A DNA stretch of 64,000 nucleotides from positions 62,001-126,000 of the forward strand of contig NZ_SMSJ01000003.1 of assembly GCF_004355005.1 (NCBI RefSeq). The letters run 5' to 3'. The notes under the pieces were generated by a model, which was given only the letters and a program-made list of their open reading frames with translations, ran no database searches and had not been told where the DNA came from. Shown here in pieces: positions 17,684 through 26,306 of this stretch; the first letter of the stretch is position 1; every line of letters starts with the position of its first letter. The stretch comes from Dankookia rubra (lineage in GTDB: Bacteria; Pseudomonadota; Alphaproteobacteria; Acetobacterales; Acetobacteraceae). The position numbers were made by a program, and so were the translations under genes.

Positions 17684-18772
17684 ATGGCGCAGTCGAATTC
17701 GGTCCGGATCGCGGTCTTGCCGGGCGACGGCATCGGGACCGAGGTCACCGAGGCGACGCTTGCGGTGCTGGAGCCGCTGGCGAAGCGGCATGGCATCGGC
17801 ATCACGACCGAGGTGCTGCCGGCCGGCGCCTTCCACTACCAGGCCACCGGCGAGGGTTTTCCCGAGAGCAGCTTCAAGGCGGCCGAGGCGGCCGATGCCA
17901 TCTTGCTCGGCGCCATGGGCTGGCCCGGCATCCGTCAGGTGGACGGGACGGAGATCGCGCCGCAGCTCGACCTGCGGTTCCGGCTCAACCTCTATGCCGG
18001 GGTGCGGCCGGTACGGGCCATCCCCGGCGTGCCGGTGGCGCTGGCGCATCCGCGCGCGCGTGACATCGATTTGGTGCTGATCCGCGAGAGCACCGAGGGG
18101 TTGTTCCACTCCCGCGGCAAGGGGCTGGTGACCGAGGACCACGCCGAGGAGACGCTGCGGATCACCCGGAAGACTACCGAGAAGCTGTCGCGCTTCGCCT
18201 TCCTGCTGGCGCGGCGGCGCGCGCAGACGCGCCGCCGCAAGGGGCGGGTCACGCTGGTGGACAAGGCAAACGTCTTCCGCGCCTTCGCCTTCATGCGCGG
18301 TGTCTTCGACGAGGTGGCCAAGGATTTCCCCGAGGTCGACAACGCGCACCACTACGTCGATGCCATGGCGCTCGACCTGATCCGCAAGCCCTGGGACTTC
18401 GACGTGCTGCCGACGGAAAACATGTTCGGCGACATCCTGTCGGACCTCGGGGCGGGGCTGGTGGGTGGCATGGGCTTCTCCCCGAGCGCGGATATCGGCG
18501 ACGACCATGCGGTGTTCCAGCCGGCACATGGCACGGCGCCCGACATCGCCGGCCAGGGAATCGCCAACCCGACCGCGACCCTGCTCTCGGCGGCGATGAT
18601 GCTGGATTGGCTGGCGGCGCGCGGCGCAGGGCAGGGCTTTGCCGATGCGGCCTCGGAGCTCGAGAACGCGGTGGACGCGGCCTTTGGCGCCGGGCTGCGG
18701 ACCGCCGATATCGGCGGCAGGGACGGAACCGCGGCGGTGGCCAAGGCGGTCGCCGCGCGCATCGGCGGATGA
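17684..18772 (+). CDS. Isocitrate/isopropylmalate dehydrogenase family protein (tartrate dehydrogenase-like)
   Basis: A 362-residue NAD-dependent beta-hydroxyacid oxidative decarboxylase. Seen: VLPGDGIGTEVTEATLAVL at the N terminus, the substrate Arg/Ser region LIRESTEGLFHSRGKG, VTLVDKANVFRAF, the metal-binding YVDAMALDL and PTENMFGDILSDL, and PAHGTAPDIAGQG. Tartrate, malate, isopropylmalate and related acids are all possible substrates. Placement beside carboxylate receptors, not leuCD, argues for a catabolic role. The start ATG follows AGGGGAAGCGGG. Its stop overlaps the amine oxidase start (ATGA). Confidence 0.85.
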   Translation: MAQSNSVRIAVLPGDGIGTEVTEATLAVLEPLAKRHGIGITTEVLPAGAFHYQATGEGFPESSFKAAEAADAILLGAMGWPGIRQVDGTEIAPQLDLRFRLNLYAGVRPVRAIPGVPVALAHPRARDIDLVLIRESTEGLFHSRGKGLVTEDHAEETLRITRKTTEKLSRFAFLLARRRAQTRRRKGRVTLVDKANVFRAFAFMRGVFDEVAKDFPEVDNAHHYVDAMALDLIRKPWDFDVLPTENMFGDILSDLGAGLVGGMGFSPSADIGDDHAVFQPAHGTAPDIAGQGIANPTATLLSAAMMLDWLAARGAGQGFADAASELENAVDAAFGAGLRTADIGGRDGTAAVAKAVAARIGG

Positions 18773-20307
18773 TCACCAGGCGCGCGCTGCTGGACGGTGT
18801 CGCCGCCGCCGGCGGGGCGCGGGCGGCGATCGCCACGCTCGCAGCGCTGGGCGGTTTGGAGGCGACGCCGACCCGGGCCGCCGCGCCCGACCTCCCGCGC
18901 GACGGCCGCCGCGTGCTGGTGGTCGGCGGCGGCATCGCCGGCCTGGTCGCGGCGCTGGAGATGCAGCGGGCCGGCTGGTCGGTGCGGCTGCTGGAAGCGG
19001 CTTCGCAGGCCGGTGGGCGTTGCATGACCCTGCGCGGCGGCGACGCAGTGGAGGAGATCGGCGGGCCGGCGCAGCGCATCGGCTGGAATGCCTCGCCGCA
19101 TCTTTATTTCAATCCCGGCCCGGCGCGCATTCCGCACCACCATCGCGGCATTCTCGGCTATTGCCGCGCGCTCGGCGTGCCGCTGGAGGTGTTGGTGAAT
19201 GAGAACCGCGCGGCGCTGGTCGATGCGCCTGGCGGGCCTGTCGCGCTGCGGCGGGTGCAGGCGGATCTGCGCGGCGTCGTTGCGGAACTGGCGGTGAAGG
19301 GGCTGGGCGCGGGCGGGCTCGGCCTGCCGGTGACGGAGGCGGACCTCGCGCGGCTGCGGCAGGCACTGCGGTTCTGGGGCGGGCTAGATGCCGAGTCGCG
19401 TTACCGCGGCAATTCGCGCGCCGGCTGGGCGGTAGGCCCGGACACTGGGCTGGCGCCGCCCAGACCGAACGTCCCGCTCGACCCGCGCGTGCTGATGAGC
19501 GGTGAGGTCTGGCTCGCGGCGAGCTTCGCGGAGGGGATCGACTACCAAGCGACGATGTTGCAGCCGGTGGGCGGGATGGACCGCATCGCCGCGGCCCTGG
19601 CGCTGGCTCTGAGCGACACGGTGGTCACAGGGGCCGAGGTACAGTCGCTGCGGCGTACCGAGGACGGCGCGCGGGTGACCTGGCGTGCCACGGACGGCGC
19701 GGTGCGGGAGGAGGCGGCGCCGCGGGTGCTGCTGGCTCTGCCGGCGCCGGTGCTGGCGAGGCTGGATACGGATTTCTCCGCCGAGCGGCGGGAGGCCTTG
19801 GCGGGGCTGCACTACTCGCAGGCGGCGAAGCTCGCCTTCCTGGCCGAGCGGCGGTTCTGGGAGGAGGATGCGGCGATCTATGGCGGCATCTCCTGGACCG
19901 GGCGGGATGCCACGCAGCTTTGGTATCCCAGCCACGGCTTCCATGCGGCGAAGGGCGTGCTGGTCGGCGCCTATATCTGGGACGACGACGTCGCGGCGCG
20001 TTTCGCGGCGCTGCCGCCGGAGGCGCGCGCCGTGGCCATGGCGGCGGACGGCGACGCCCTGCACTCCGGCTATGCCCGGGAGGTCTCCGCCCCCGTCTCG
20101 GTCGCTTGGGCCCGGATGCCGCGGGCGCGCGGTGCCTGGGCGGAATGGACTGCGGCGCAGCGGACGCGCGAGTACCCGCTGCTGCGCGAACCGGAGGGCC
20201 CCTACCATTTCGCCGGCGAATACCTGTCCTGGCTCACCGGCTGGCAGGAAGGTGCGGTGCTCAGTGCGTGGAACGCTCTGGCAGGCTTGGCAGGCCCGCA
20301 AAGATAG
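18769..20307 (+). CDS. FAD-dependent amine oxidase, probably exported
   Basis: A 512-residue flavoprotein of the monoamine oxidase superfamily. The N terminus has a twin-arginine-like leader (ITRRALLDGVAAAGG), then the FAD-binding VLVVGGGIAGLVAALE (about 49-64) with the ribose-binding Glu in VRLLEAASQAGGR. Near the end, YHFAGEYLSWLTGWQEGAV is the conserved C-terminal flavin-contact segment. It would oxidise a primary amine or amino acid to an imine with hydrogen peroxide release. ATG 18769 is coupled to the upstream stop. The last 47 bases overlap the convergent RND gene. Confidence 0.87.
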   Translation: MITRRALLDGVAAAGGARAAIATLAALGGLEATPTRAAAPDLPRDGRRVLVVGGGIAGLVAALEMQRAGWSVRLLEAASQAGGRCMTLRGGDAVEEIGGPAQRIGWNASPHLYFNPGPARIPHHHRGILGYCRALGVPLEVLVNENRAALVDAPGGPVALRRVQADLRGVVAELAVKGLGAGGLGLPVTEADLARLRQALRFWGGLDAESRYRGNSRAGWAVGPDTGLAPPRPNVPLDPRVLMSGEVWLAASFAEGIDYQATMLQPVGGMDRIAAALALALSDTVVTGAEVQSLRRTEDGARVTWRATDGAVREEAAPRVLLALPAPVLARLDTDFSAERREALAGLHYSQAAKLAFLAERRFWEEDAAIYGGISWTGRDATQLWYPSHGFHAAKGVLVGAYIWDDDVAARFAALPPEARAVAMAADGDALHSGYAREVSAPVSVAWARMPRARGAWAEWTAAQRTREYPLLREPEGPYHFAGEYLSWLTGWQEGAVLSAWNALAGLAGPQR

Positions 20308-23300
20308 ATGAGGAGGTCGGGGAGAATACCGTCTCTCCGGCCTTGCCTCGCCGCCGCAGCGCCAGCGCATAGAGTGCCGGCACCACCAGCAGCGTGGCGA
20401 AGGTGCCCAGCGTCAGCCCGCCGATCATGGCGACCGCCATCGGTCCCCAGAACACCGAGAGGGTCAGCGGCACGAAGGCGAGCACCGCGGCCAGCGCAGT
20501 CAGCACCACCGGCCGCGCGCGCCGCACCGTGCTCTCGACGATGGCGTCGCGCAGCCGGGCGCCGGCTTCGAGGTCCTGCCGCACCTGATCCACCAGGATG
20601 ACGGTATTGCGCATGATCATGCCGGCCAGCGCAATGACGCCGAGCAGGGCGACGAAGCCGAAGGGCATGTCCATGACCAGCAGTGCCGCCGCGGCGCCGG
20701 GGATGCCGAGCGGCGCGGTGGCGATCACCAGCGCGGTCCGGCCGAAATGACGCAGTTGCCACATCAGCAACAGCAGCATGGCGCCGATCATGATCGGGAA
20801 CAGGCCGACCAGCGCGGCATTGGCCTTGGCACTTGCCTCGGTCGCGCCGCCGGTCACGATCCGCACGTCGGTCGGCAGGCGGGCGCGCAGCGCGTCGATG
20901 CGGGGCTCGGCGGCGGCGGTGACGTCCGGGCCCTGCAGCCCGTCCAGGATGTCGGCGCGGACGGTCAGCATCATCTCGCGGTTGCGGCGCCAGAGGATCG
21001 GCTCCTCCATCACCGGCTCCAGCCGCGCGAGCTGCGAGAGGGCGACGGCACCGGCCGGCGTCGAGATGGTGAGGTCGCCGAGCCCATCGAGCGAGAGCCG
21101 CTCGGCCGCCGGGGTGCGGACCACCACGTCGACCAGGCGGTTGCCCTCGCGCAACTGCGTCGCCGTGGTGCCGGAGAGCAGCCCCTGCAGCGACTGCGCG
21201 ACCACGCTCGGCGAAAGGCCGAGCTGCGCCAGGCGTTCCTGGTCGAGTGCGATGCGGAGACCCGGTGCGCGCTCACCCCAGGAGAACTGGACGTCGCGGG
21301 TGCCGGGCGTGGCGCGGAGGGCGGCCGCGACCTCCTCGGCGGTGCGGCGCAGCGAAGCCACGTTCGGGCCGTGGACGCGGAACTGCACGGGGAAGCCGAC
21401 CGGCGGGCCGAACTCGAGGCGGGAGACACGGATGCGCGCCTCCGGTACCGTGCCGTCCTGGGCGAGCCTTCGGAGCTTGCCGTGCAGGCGTTCGCGCGCC
21501 GCGAGGTCGGTGGTCTGGATCACGATTTTGCCGAAGGATTCGTTCGGCAGGTCCGGGTTCAGCGCCAGAAAGAAGCGCGGTGCGCCGGCGCCGAGATAGG
21601 TGGTGTAGGTGCGGGCATCCGGGTCGCCCTTCAGCGCGGCCTCCACGCGTTCCGCGGCGGCGCGGGTGGCGGGCAGCCCGGCGCCCTGGCGGAGGTTGAG
21701 GTCGACCAGCAGCTCAAGCCGGGCGGAGGTCGGGAAGAACTGCTTCCGCGTCGCGCCCATCCCGGCGAAGCCGATGGCGAGCACGCCGGCCGTCGCCAGC
21801 AGCACCACGAAGCGATGGTCAACGCACCAGCCGACCAGGCGTCGCAGCGCGCGATAGGGCCGGCTGTCGTAGCTGCCGTGGTACGCCACGCCCGGCCTGG
21901 GCGCCGGCAGCAGCCTCACGCCGAGATAGGGGATGAACAGCACGGCGACGAGCCAGGAGGCGACCAGCGCCACGCCGACCACCCAGAAGATGCCGCCGGC
22001 ATATTCGCCGGCGGTGGAGGCGGCGAAGCCGACGGGCAGGAAGCCGGCGACGGTGACCAGCGTGCCGAACAGCATCGGGAAGGCGGTGGAGGACCAGGCG
22101 AAGGTCGCCGCGCGGAGCCGGTCCCAACCCTGGTCGAGCTTCACCGCCATGGCCTCGATGGCGATGATGGCATCGTCCACCAGCAGGCCGAGCGAGAGGA
22201 TCAGCGCACCGAGGGTGATGCGTTCGAGCTCCATCCCCCAGGCCAGCATGACCAGGAAGACGATGGCGAGCGTCAAGGGCACCGACAGCGCCACGATGAC
22301 GCCGGCGCGGAGGCCGAGCGAGAGGAAGGAAACCACCATCACCACGGCCAGGGCGACAGCGAATTTCAGCAGGAACTCGCTGACGCTCTCCTGCACCACG
22401 CCAGGCTGGTCGGCGATCTCGGCGAGCTCAAGCCCGGCGGGCAGCTCGGCCCGCAGCCGGGCGAGCTCGGCCTGCACGTCGCGGCCGAGGGCCAGCACAT
22501 CGACGCCGGGACGCTTGGCGATGCCGATCAGCACAGCGGGCCTGCCCTCGTGCCGGATGGAGGCGGGGGGCGGGTCGGCCAGGCCGCGGCTGACCTCGGC
22601 GAGGGCGCCGAGCCGCAGCGTTCGCCCGCCGCTCTCGACCGGCACGGCACGGATGGCGGCCAGCCCGTCATAGCCGGCATCGGTGCGGAGATAGATGCGG
22701 GAGGAGCCGGTTTCCGCCACGCCCGCCGGGGCGATGGCATTGTGCCGCGTCAGCGCATCGATGATGGCGGTGGGCGGCACGGCCAGCGTCGCCAGCCGGG
22801 CATGCGAGACGTCGACGAAGACCCGCTGCGCCTCCTCGCCGAAGAGGGCCACCTTGCCAGCGCCGGGCAGCGCCAGGAAGCGCAGCCGCAGGCGCTCGGC
22901 CTGCCGCACAAGCTCGGCATTGTCGGCGCCGGTCAGGGCGATGACCACGGCATAGACGTCAGAATACTCGTCGTCGAAGAAGGGGCCCTGCACGCCGGCG
23001 GGCAGGCTGCGCTGGATGTCGCCGACCTTCTTGCGCACCTGATACCAGAGACCCTGGACCTCCTTCGGCGGCGTGGTGTCCTGCAGCACGACGGTGGTGA
23101 TGGCGAAGCCCGGCCGGGTGAAGGTCTGCACGTAGTCGAGATGCGGCAGGTCCTGCAGCTTGCTCTCGATCCGGTCGGCGACCTGGGCCTGCATCTCCTC
23201 CGCCGTCGCGCCCGGCCATTGGGCGGAAACGACCATGAGCTTCAGGGTAAAGCCGGGATCCTCCGCCCGGCCGAGGCGGAGGTAGGAGAAGCCCCCCGCA

Positions 23301-23374
23301 GTTGCCAGCAGCAGGATGAGGAAGAGCGTCAAGGCGCCGTTGCGGACGCCCCAGTCCGACAGGTTGAAGCGCAT
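20261..23374 (-). CDS. RND multidrug efflux permease
   Basis: A 1037-residue inner-membrane proton-driven exporter of the HAE-1 class. It has an N-terminal transmembrane segment, two large periplasmic porter loops and 12 predicted membrane spans. The proton-relay LGLLVDDAIIAIEAM is intact, with the conserved adjacent Asp pair. It starts 12 bases after the adaptor gene and forms an operon with it and the TetR gene. No outer-membrane channel gene is in the window, so a TolC-like partner must be elsewhere. The C-terminal tail after YALALRRRGKA is unusual: it runs through a hairpin and into the end of the amine oxidase gene. Confidence 0.93.
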   Translation of the reverse strand: MRFNLSDWGVRNGALTLFLILLLATAGGFSYLRLGRAEDPGFTLKLMVVSAQWPGATAEEMQAQVADRIESKLQDLPHLDYVQTFTRPGFAITTVVLQDTTPPKEVQGLWYQVRKKVGDIQRSLPAGVQGPFFDDEYSDVYAVVIALTGADNAELVRQAERLRLRFLALPGAGKVALFGEEAQRVFVDVSHARLATLAVPPTAIIDALTRHNAIAPAGVAETGSSRIYLRTDAGYDGLAAIRAVPVESGGRTLRLGALAEVSRGLADPPPASIRHEGRPAVLIGIAKRPGVDVLALGRDVQAELARLRAELPAGLELAEIADQPGVVQESVSEFLLKFAVALAVVMVVSFLSLGLRAGVIVALSVPLTLAIVFLVMLAWGMELERITLGALILSLGLLVDDAIIAIEAMAVKLDQGWDRLRAATFAWSSTAFPMLFGTLVTVAGFLPVGFAASTAGEYAGGIFWVVGVALVASWLVAVLFIPYLGVRLLPAPRPGVAYHGSYDSRPYRALRRLVGWCVDHRFVVLLATAGVLAIGFAGMGATRKQFFPTSARLELLVDLNLRQGAGLPATRAAAERVEAALKGDPDARTYTTYLGAGAPRFFLALNPDLPNESFGKIVIQTTDLAARERLHGKLRRLAQDGTVPEARIRVSRLEFGPPVGFPVQFRVHGPNVASLRRTAEEVAAALRATPGTRDVQFSWGERAPGLRIALDQERLAQLGLSPSVVAQSLQGLLSGTTATQLREGNRLVDVVVRTPAAERLSLDGLGDLTISTPAGAVALSQLARLEPVMEEPILWRRNREMMLTVRADILDGLQGPDVTAAAEPRIDALRARLPTDVRIVTGGATEASAKANAALVGLFPIMIGAMLLLLMWQLRHFGRTALVIATAPLGIPGAAAALLVMDMPFGFVALLGVIALAGMIMRNTVILVDQVRQDLEAGARLRDAIVESTVRRARPVVLTALAAVLAFVPLTLSVFWGPMAVAMIGGLTLGTFATLLVVPALYALALRRRGKAGETVFSPTSSSIFAGLPSLPERSTH
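20318..20339 (-). terminator. Short hairpin inside the RND 3' end, element copy A
   Basis: On the minus strand the arms CGGAGAGA and TCTCCCCG pair, with one G-U, around six bases. It is followed by a CATC-containing stretch and a short T-rich CTTT. It closely resembles the hairpin after the HerA-like gene (62490-62511), with compensating arm changes. Here it lies inside the reading frame of the RND tail, so it may be an old terminator absorbed by loss of an earlier stop. Confidence 0.45.
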
Positions 23375-23385
23375 GCCGGCGGTCC

Positions 23386-24468
23386 TCAGCGCAGCGTGGA
23401 AGAGGCGCGGAGGCCGGCGACCCGGACCCGGCTGGTCGGGTCCAGAACCTGCGGGCCGAGCGCCACCACCTGATCGCCCTCGACCAGCGCGCCGCGCAGC
23501 ACGGCGGTGACCGCGCCGAGCGAGACTACCTCGACCGGCACCGCGGCGATGCGGTCGCGCTCCACCTTCCAGACCATCGGCCCCTGGCCCCGGTCGTGCA
23601 GCGCCGAGAGCGGCAGGGTAGCGACGGTTGCCGCCGCCGCCACGGTCCGCACCGTCCCGGTCATGCCGAGAGCCACCCAGTCGGGTGCCCCGGGCAGGGA
23701 GAAGCGGGCGGTATAGGTCCGAAGCGCCGTCTCGGCCTGCGGCGCCAGCTCACGCAGGCGGGCGGCATGCCGCTCGCCCGGGCGGGCCCAGAAGCGGGCC
23801 TCCGCCGCGGCTTCCGCCAAGCCGGCAACGGCGGCCTCGGGAATCTGCACCACCAGCTCCCGCTCCTCGGGGTTTGCGATGCGCAGCACGGGCTGGCCTT
23901 CGGCCACCACCTGGCCGGTCTCGGCCAGCAGCGCGGTGACCACGCCTGCGGTCGGCGCCCGCAGCTGCGCATAGTCGAGACGCCGGCGCAGGAGGTCGAG
24001 GTTGGCCCGGGCCGCGGCAACCTTCTCGGCCGCGCTGCGGGCGGCGGCGACGCGCTGGTCGTCATAGGCCGCAGCGACATGGCCGGCGGCAAGCAGGGCT
24101 TTCGAGCGCGCCGCATCTGCCGCGGCCTGGCGGGATTGGGCCTCGGCGGCGGAAAGCTCGGCTTCTGCGGCGCGCACGCCGAGCGTCAAGTCGGCCTCGT
24201 CCAGCCCGGCGAGGGGCTGGCCGGCGGCCACTGCCTGCCCGAGCTCGACCAGCCGGGCGGTGATCCGTCCACCGGTGCGGAAAGCGATGTCAGCCTCCCG
24301 GCGTGCCCGCACGACGCCGGTGAAGGCGCGCGCCTCGCTTGCCGGCGCCAGGTGGATCTCGGCCACCTGGACCGGCCGTGGCATGTCGGTGCGGCCGTCA
24401 GGAACCGAAGCGCTTTCGGCCTTGCAGCCGCCAAAGGCTAGGAGGGCGAGCAGGATGACGCGACGCAT
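23386..24468 (-). CDS. RND efflux periplasmic adaptor lipoprotein
   Basis: A 360-residue membrane fusion protein that bridges the RND pump and an outer-membrane channel. The leader ends in a lipobox (LALLAFGGC), so it is probably anchored by a lipidated Cys. Then come a barrel/lipoyl half (RARREADIAFRTGGRI), an Ala/Arg-rich coiled-coil hairpin (about 90-160), the second lipoyl half (LRAPTAGVVTALLAETGQVV) and a beta-barrel end. ATG 24468 follows GGAG. Upstream are the proposed promoter and TetR operator. It is 12 bases from the RND gene. Confidence 0.91.
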   Translation of the reverse strand: MRRVILLALLAFGGCKAESASVPDGRTDMPRPVQVAEIHLAPASEARAFTGVVRARREADIAFRTGGRITARLVELGQAVAAGQPLAGLDEADLTLGVRAAEAELSAAEAQSRQAAADAARSKALLAAGHVAAAYDDQRVAAARSAAEKVAAARANLDLLRRRLDYAQLRAPTAGVVTALLAETGQVVAEGQPVLRIANPEERELVVQIPEAAVAGLAEAAAEARFWARPGERHAARLRELAPQAETALRTYTARFSLPGAPDWVALGMTGTVRTVAAAATVATLPLSALHDRGQGPMVWKVERDRIAAVPVEVVSLGAVTAVLRGALVEGDQVVALGPQVLDPTSRVRVAGLRASSTLR

Positions 24469-24495
24469 GGCGGTCTCCGGGGGTGGCCGGAGCTC

Positions 24496-24533
24496 AGTAT
24501 GAGTGCGATCTGACGAAAGGCAATAATCGTCAG
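24496..24533 (-). promoter_or_regulatory. Promoter with overlapping palindromic operator before the efflux adaptor gene
   Basis: CTGACGA (24510-24516) and TCGTCAG (24527-24533) form an exact 7-bp inverted repeat with a 10-base spacer. On the minus strand a -35-like TTGCCT (24523-24518) sits inside this palindrome, and a -10-like CATACT (24501-24496) follows after 16 bases. It lies between the TetR gene and the adaptor gene, which is where the TetR product would be expected to bind. The match to sigma-70 consensus is moderate (4/6 in each box). Confidence 0.55.
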
Positions 24534-24543
24534 GATGCACCCC

Positions 24544-25200
24544 TCACGGCCTCAGGGCGCGCAGCACGAACTCGGTCATGTCGGCAACCTGGGCGCGAAG
24601 CTCCTCCACTGTCTGGCCCTTGCGCGCAATGCAACTCGCGACAAGCGCCGGGTGGTTCCAGGGCACCATCGTATGCAAAATCGTTTGCGCTTCCTTAACG
24701 GGATCGCAAGAATCGAACTCTCCGGCCGCCATCCCATCCGCCAAAATCCGCGCGATGGCGGCCTGAACCTCGGCCAGGTGGCGCTCGATCACGTTCCAAT
24801 GCTCATCCATGGCGGCGGAGACCATGTCGTGCAGCCGCCGTTCCTGGAAAAAGACTTCGATCTTCTGTTCAAACAGTTGGCTGAGCACGCGGCGCAGCCG
24901 GGTTGTTGCGGCGCCGGGCCCGTTGGCGATCGAGTCGATCTCCGCCAGCATGGCGCCGAGGGTACGCTGCGCGATCGCCTCGTTGATCGCGCTCTTGGAG
25001 GGGTAGAAGCGGTAGACATTGGCCGGCGACATGCCGAGCTCGCGGGCGATGTCGGCCACCGCGGTCTTCTGGTAACCCATGCTGCGGAACAGCTGCTCCG
25101 CGACCTCCTCGATGCGGCCGCGCATCGCCTCGGCGCGGGCGGCGGGAGCGTCGACAAGGGTTCGGCCCGACATGATGTGACGTTTTCCTTCAACCATCAT
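24544..25200 (-). CDS. TetR-family repressor of the RND efflux operon
   Basis: A 218-residue DNA-binding protein. The N-terminal helix-turn-helix is clear: IEEVAEQLFRSMGYQKTAV, IARELGMSPANVYRFYPSK, with the YRFYPSK recognition end. The rest is the ligand-binding dimer domain. It is encoded on the same strand, 75 bases upstream of the adaptor and RND genes, so it probably represses them and is relieved by a pump substrate. The first ATG is 25200; ATG 25173 (MSGRTLVDAP) is also possible, with GAAGGA 12 bases before it. A receptor gene ends 36 bases upstream. Confidence 0.9.
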   Translation of the reverse strand: MMVEGKRHIMSGRTLVDAPAARAEAMRGRIEEVAEQLFRSMGYQKTAVADIARELGMSPANVYRFYPSKSAINEAIAQRTLGAMLAEIDSIANGPGAATTRLRRVLSQLFEQKIEVFFQERRLHDMVSAAMDEHWNVIERHLAEVQAAIARILADGMAAGEFDSCDPVKEAQTILHTMVPWNHPALVASCIARKGQTVEELRAQVADMTEFVLRALRP

Positions 25201-25236
25201 TTTTCTAAGCGGCCCTGGTGTCGAAGGGAAGCGAGG

Positions 25237-26187
25237 CTAGTCCGCGTGGATGCCGGCGGCGCGGATCACTTCGGCCCAGCGTGCCAGATCGACGGCGATG
25301 GTGGCGGCGAATTCCGCCGGTGACCCGCCGACCGGCTGCATGCCCTGGGCGCGAAGCTGGTCCTGGGTCGTGGCCAGCGCCACCCAGGCGTTCACGGCCG
25401 CGTTCAGCCGTGCGACCCATGGCGCCGGCAGGCCGGCGGGGCCGAGCAGCCCATACCAGAGATCTACTTCGACGCCGGGAAAGCCTGCTTCCGCCATGGT
25501 CGGCACCCCGGGCGCGGCAGCGGCGCGGGCGGGGCTGCCGATTGCCAGCAGGCGGACCTGCTTCGCCTCGGCCAGCGGCAGGGCGGTATGCAGCGGCAGC
25601 ACCATGGCGGCGACGCGGCGGCCGATCAGGTCTTGGATCGCCGGGGCGCTGCCGCGATAGGGCACGTGATTCAGCCTAGCCTGCGCCTCCAGCCCGAACA
25701 GCGCCATGCCGAGGTGCTGCGGCGTGCCGATGCCAGGGCTGGCATAGTCCAGCACCTGCCGCCGGGCGAGCGCGGCGAAGCCCTGCGCGTCGTCTGCCGC
25801 GACCTCGGGGTTCACCGCCAGCACCAGGTCGCCGCGACTGATGCGGACGATGGGGGTGAAGCTGCCCACCGGGTCGTAGGGCACCTGGCGGAACAGGCTG
25901 GGATTCATCACGAAAGTATTGGCCTGCAGCACCAGGGTCCGCCCATCCGGCGCCGCCCGTGCCACCGCCTGCGTGCCGATGTTGCCGGAGGCGCCGGCGC
26001 GGTTCTCGACCACCATCGCCTGGCCGAGCGCCTGCTGCAGCGGCGGCGAGAGCAGCCGCGCCAGCAGGTCCGGCCCGGTGCCGGGCGTATAGGGCACTAG
26101 CAGCGTTACCGGCCCGTCCTGTGCGCGTGCGGCCCCTGCCGTCAGCGCCGCGGCCCCCAGCACCATCCATGCCCTGCGTGTCGCCAT
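25237..26187 (-). CDS. Bug-family tripartite tricarboxylate receptor
   Basis: A 316-residue periplasmic binding protein. It has a leader (MATRRAWMVLGAAALTAGAA, ending ARAQ), then VTLLVPYTPGTGPDLLARL, MVVENRAGASGNIGTQAV, PDGRTLVLQANTFVMNPS and VPTMAEAGFPGVEVD, all family hallmarks. It is divergent from the TauD-like dioxygenase across 119 bases, suggesting shared control; the dioxygenase substrate could be what it binds. The ligand is unknown, and no membrane permease of the TctAB type is present. Confidence 0.9.
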   Translation of the reverse strand: MATRRAWMVLGAAALTAGAARAQDGPVTLLVPYTPGTGPDLLARLLSPPLQQALGQAMVVENRAGASGNIGTQAVARAAPDGRTLVLQANTFVMNPSLFRQVPYDPVGSFTPIVRISRGDLVLAVNPEVAADDAQGFAALARRQVLDYASPGIGTPQHLGMALFGLEAQARLNHVPYRGSAPAIQDLIGRRVAAMVLPLHTALPLAEAKQVRLLAIGSPARAAAAPGVPTMAEAGFPGVEVDLWYGLLGPAGLPAPWVARLNAAVNAWVALATTQDQLRAQGMQPVGGSPAEFAATIAVDLARWAEVIRAAGIHAD

Positions 26188-26306
26188 GCCCGGATGTCCT
26201 CCCCAACGAGGGTGCGGGAGGCGCGCGGCCCGGTCAAAGCCCCGCTTTCCCCCGCCGCAAGCGCGGTGGTACGATCGAAATACACGGCCAAGAAAGGGAC
26301 AATCCC

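Noticed and set aside
20747-23473. A 908-codon open frame on the plus strand opposite the RND permease and adaptor genes
   Set aside because: It is antisense to a clearly conserved transporter, has the Gly/Arg/His-rich composition expected from reading GC-rich codons backwards, and shows no domain.
25959-26306. An N-terminal extension of the TauD-like dioxygenase from the open frame upstream
   Set aside because: The upstream residues overlap the divergent receptor's leader region and are Arg/Pro-rich, while ATG 26307 with AGAAAGGG gives the standard N terminus.
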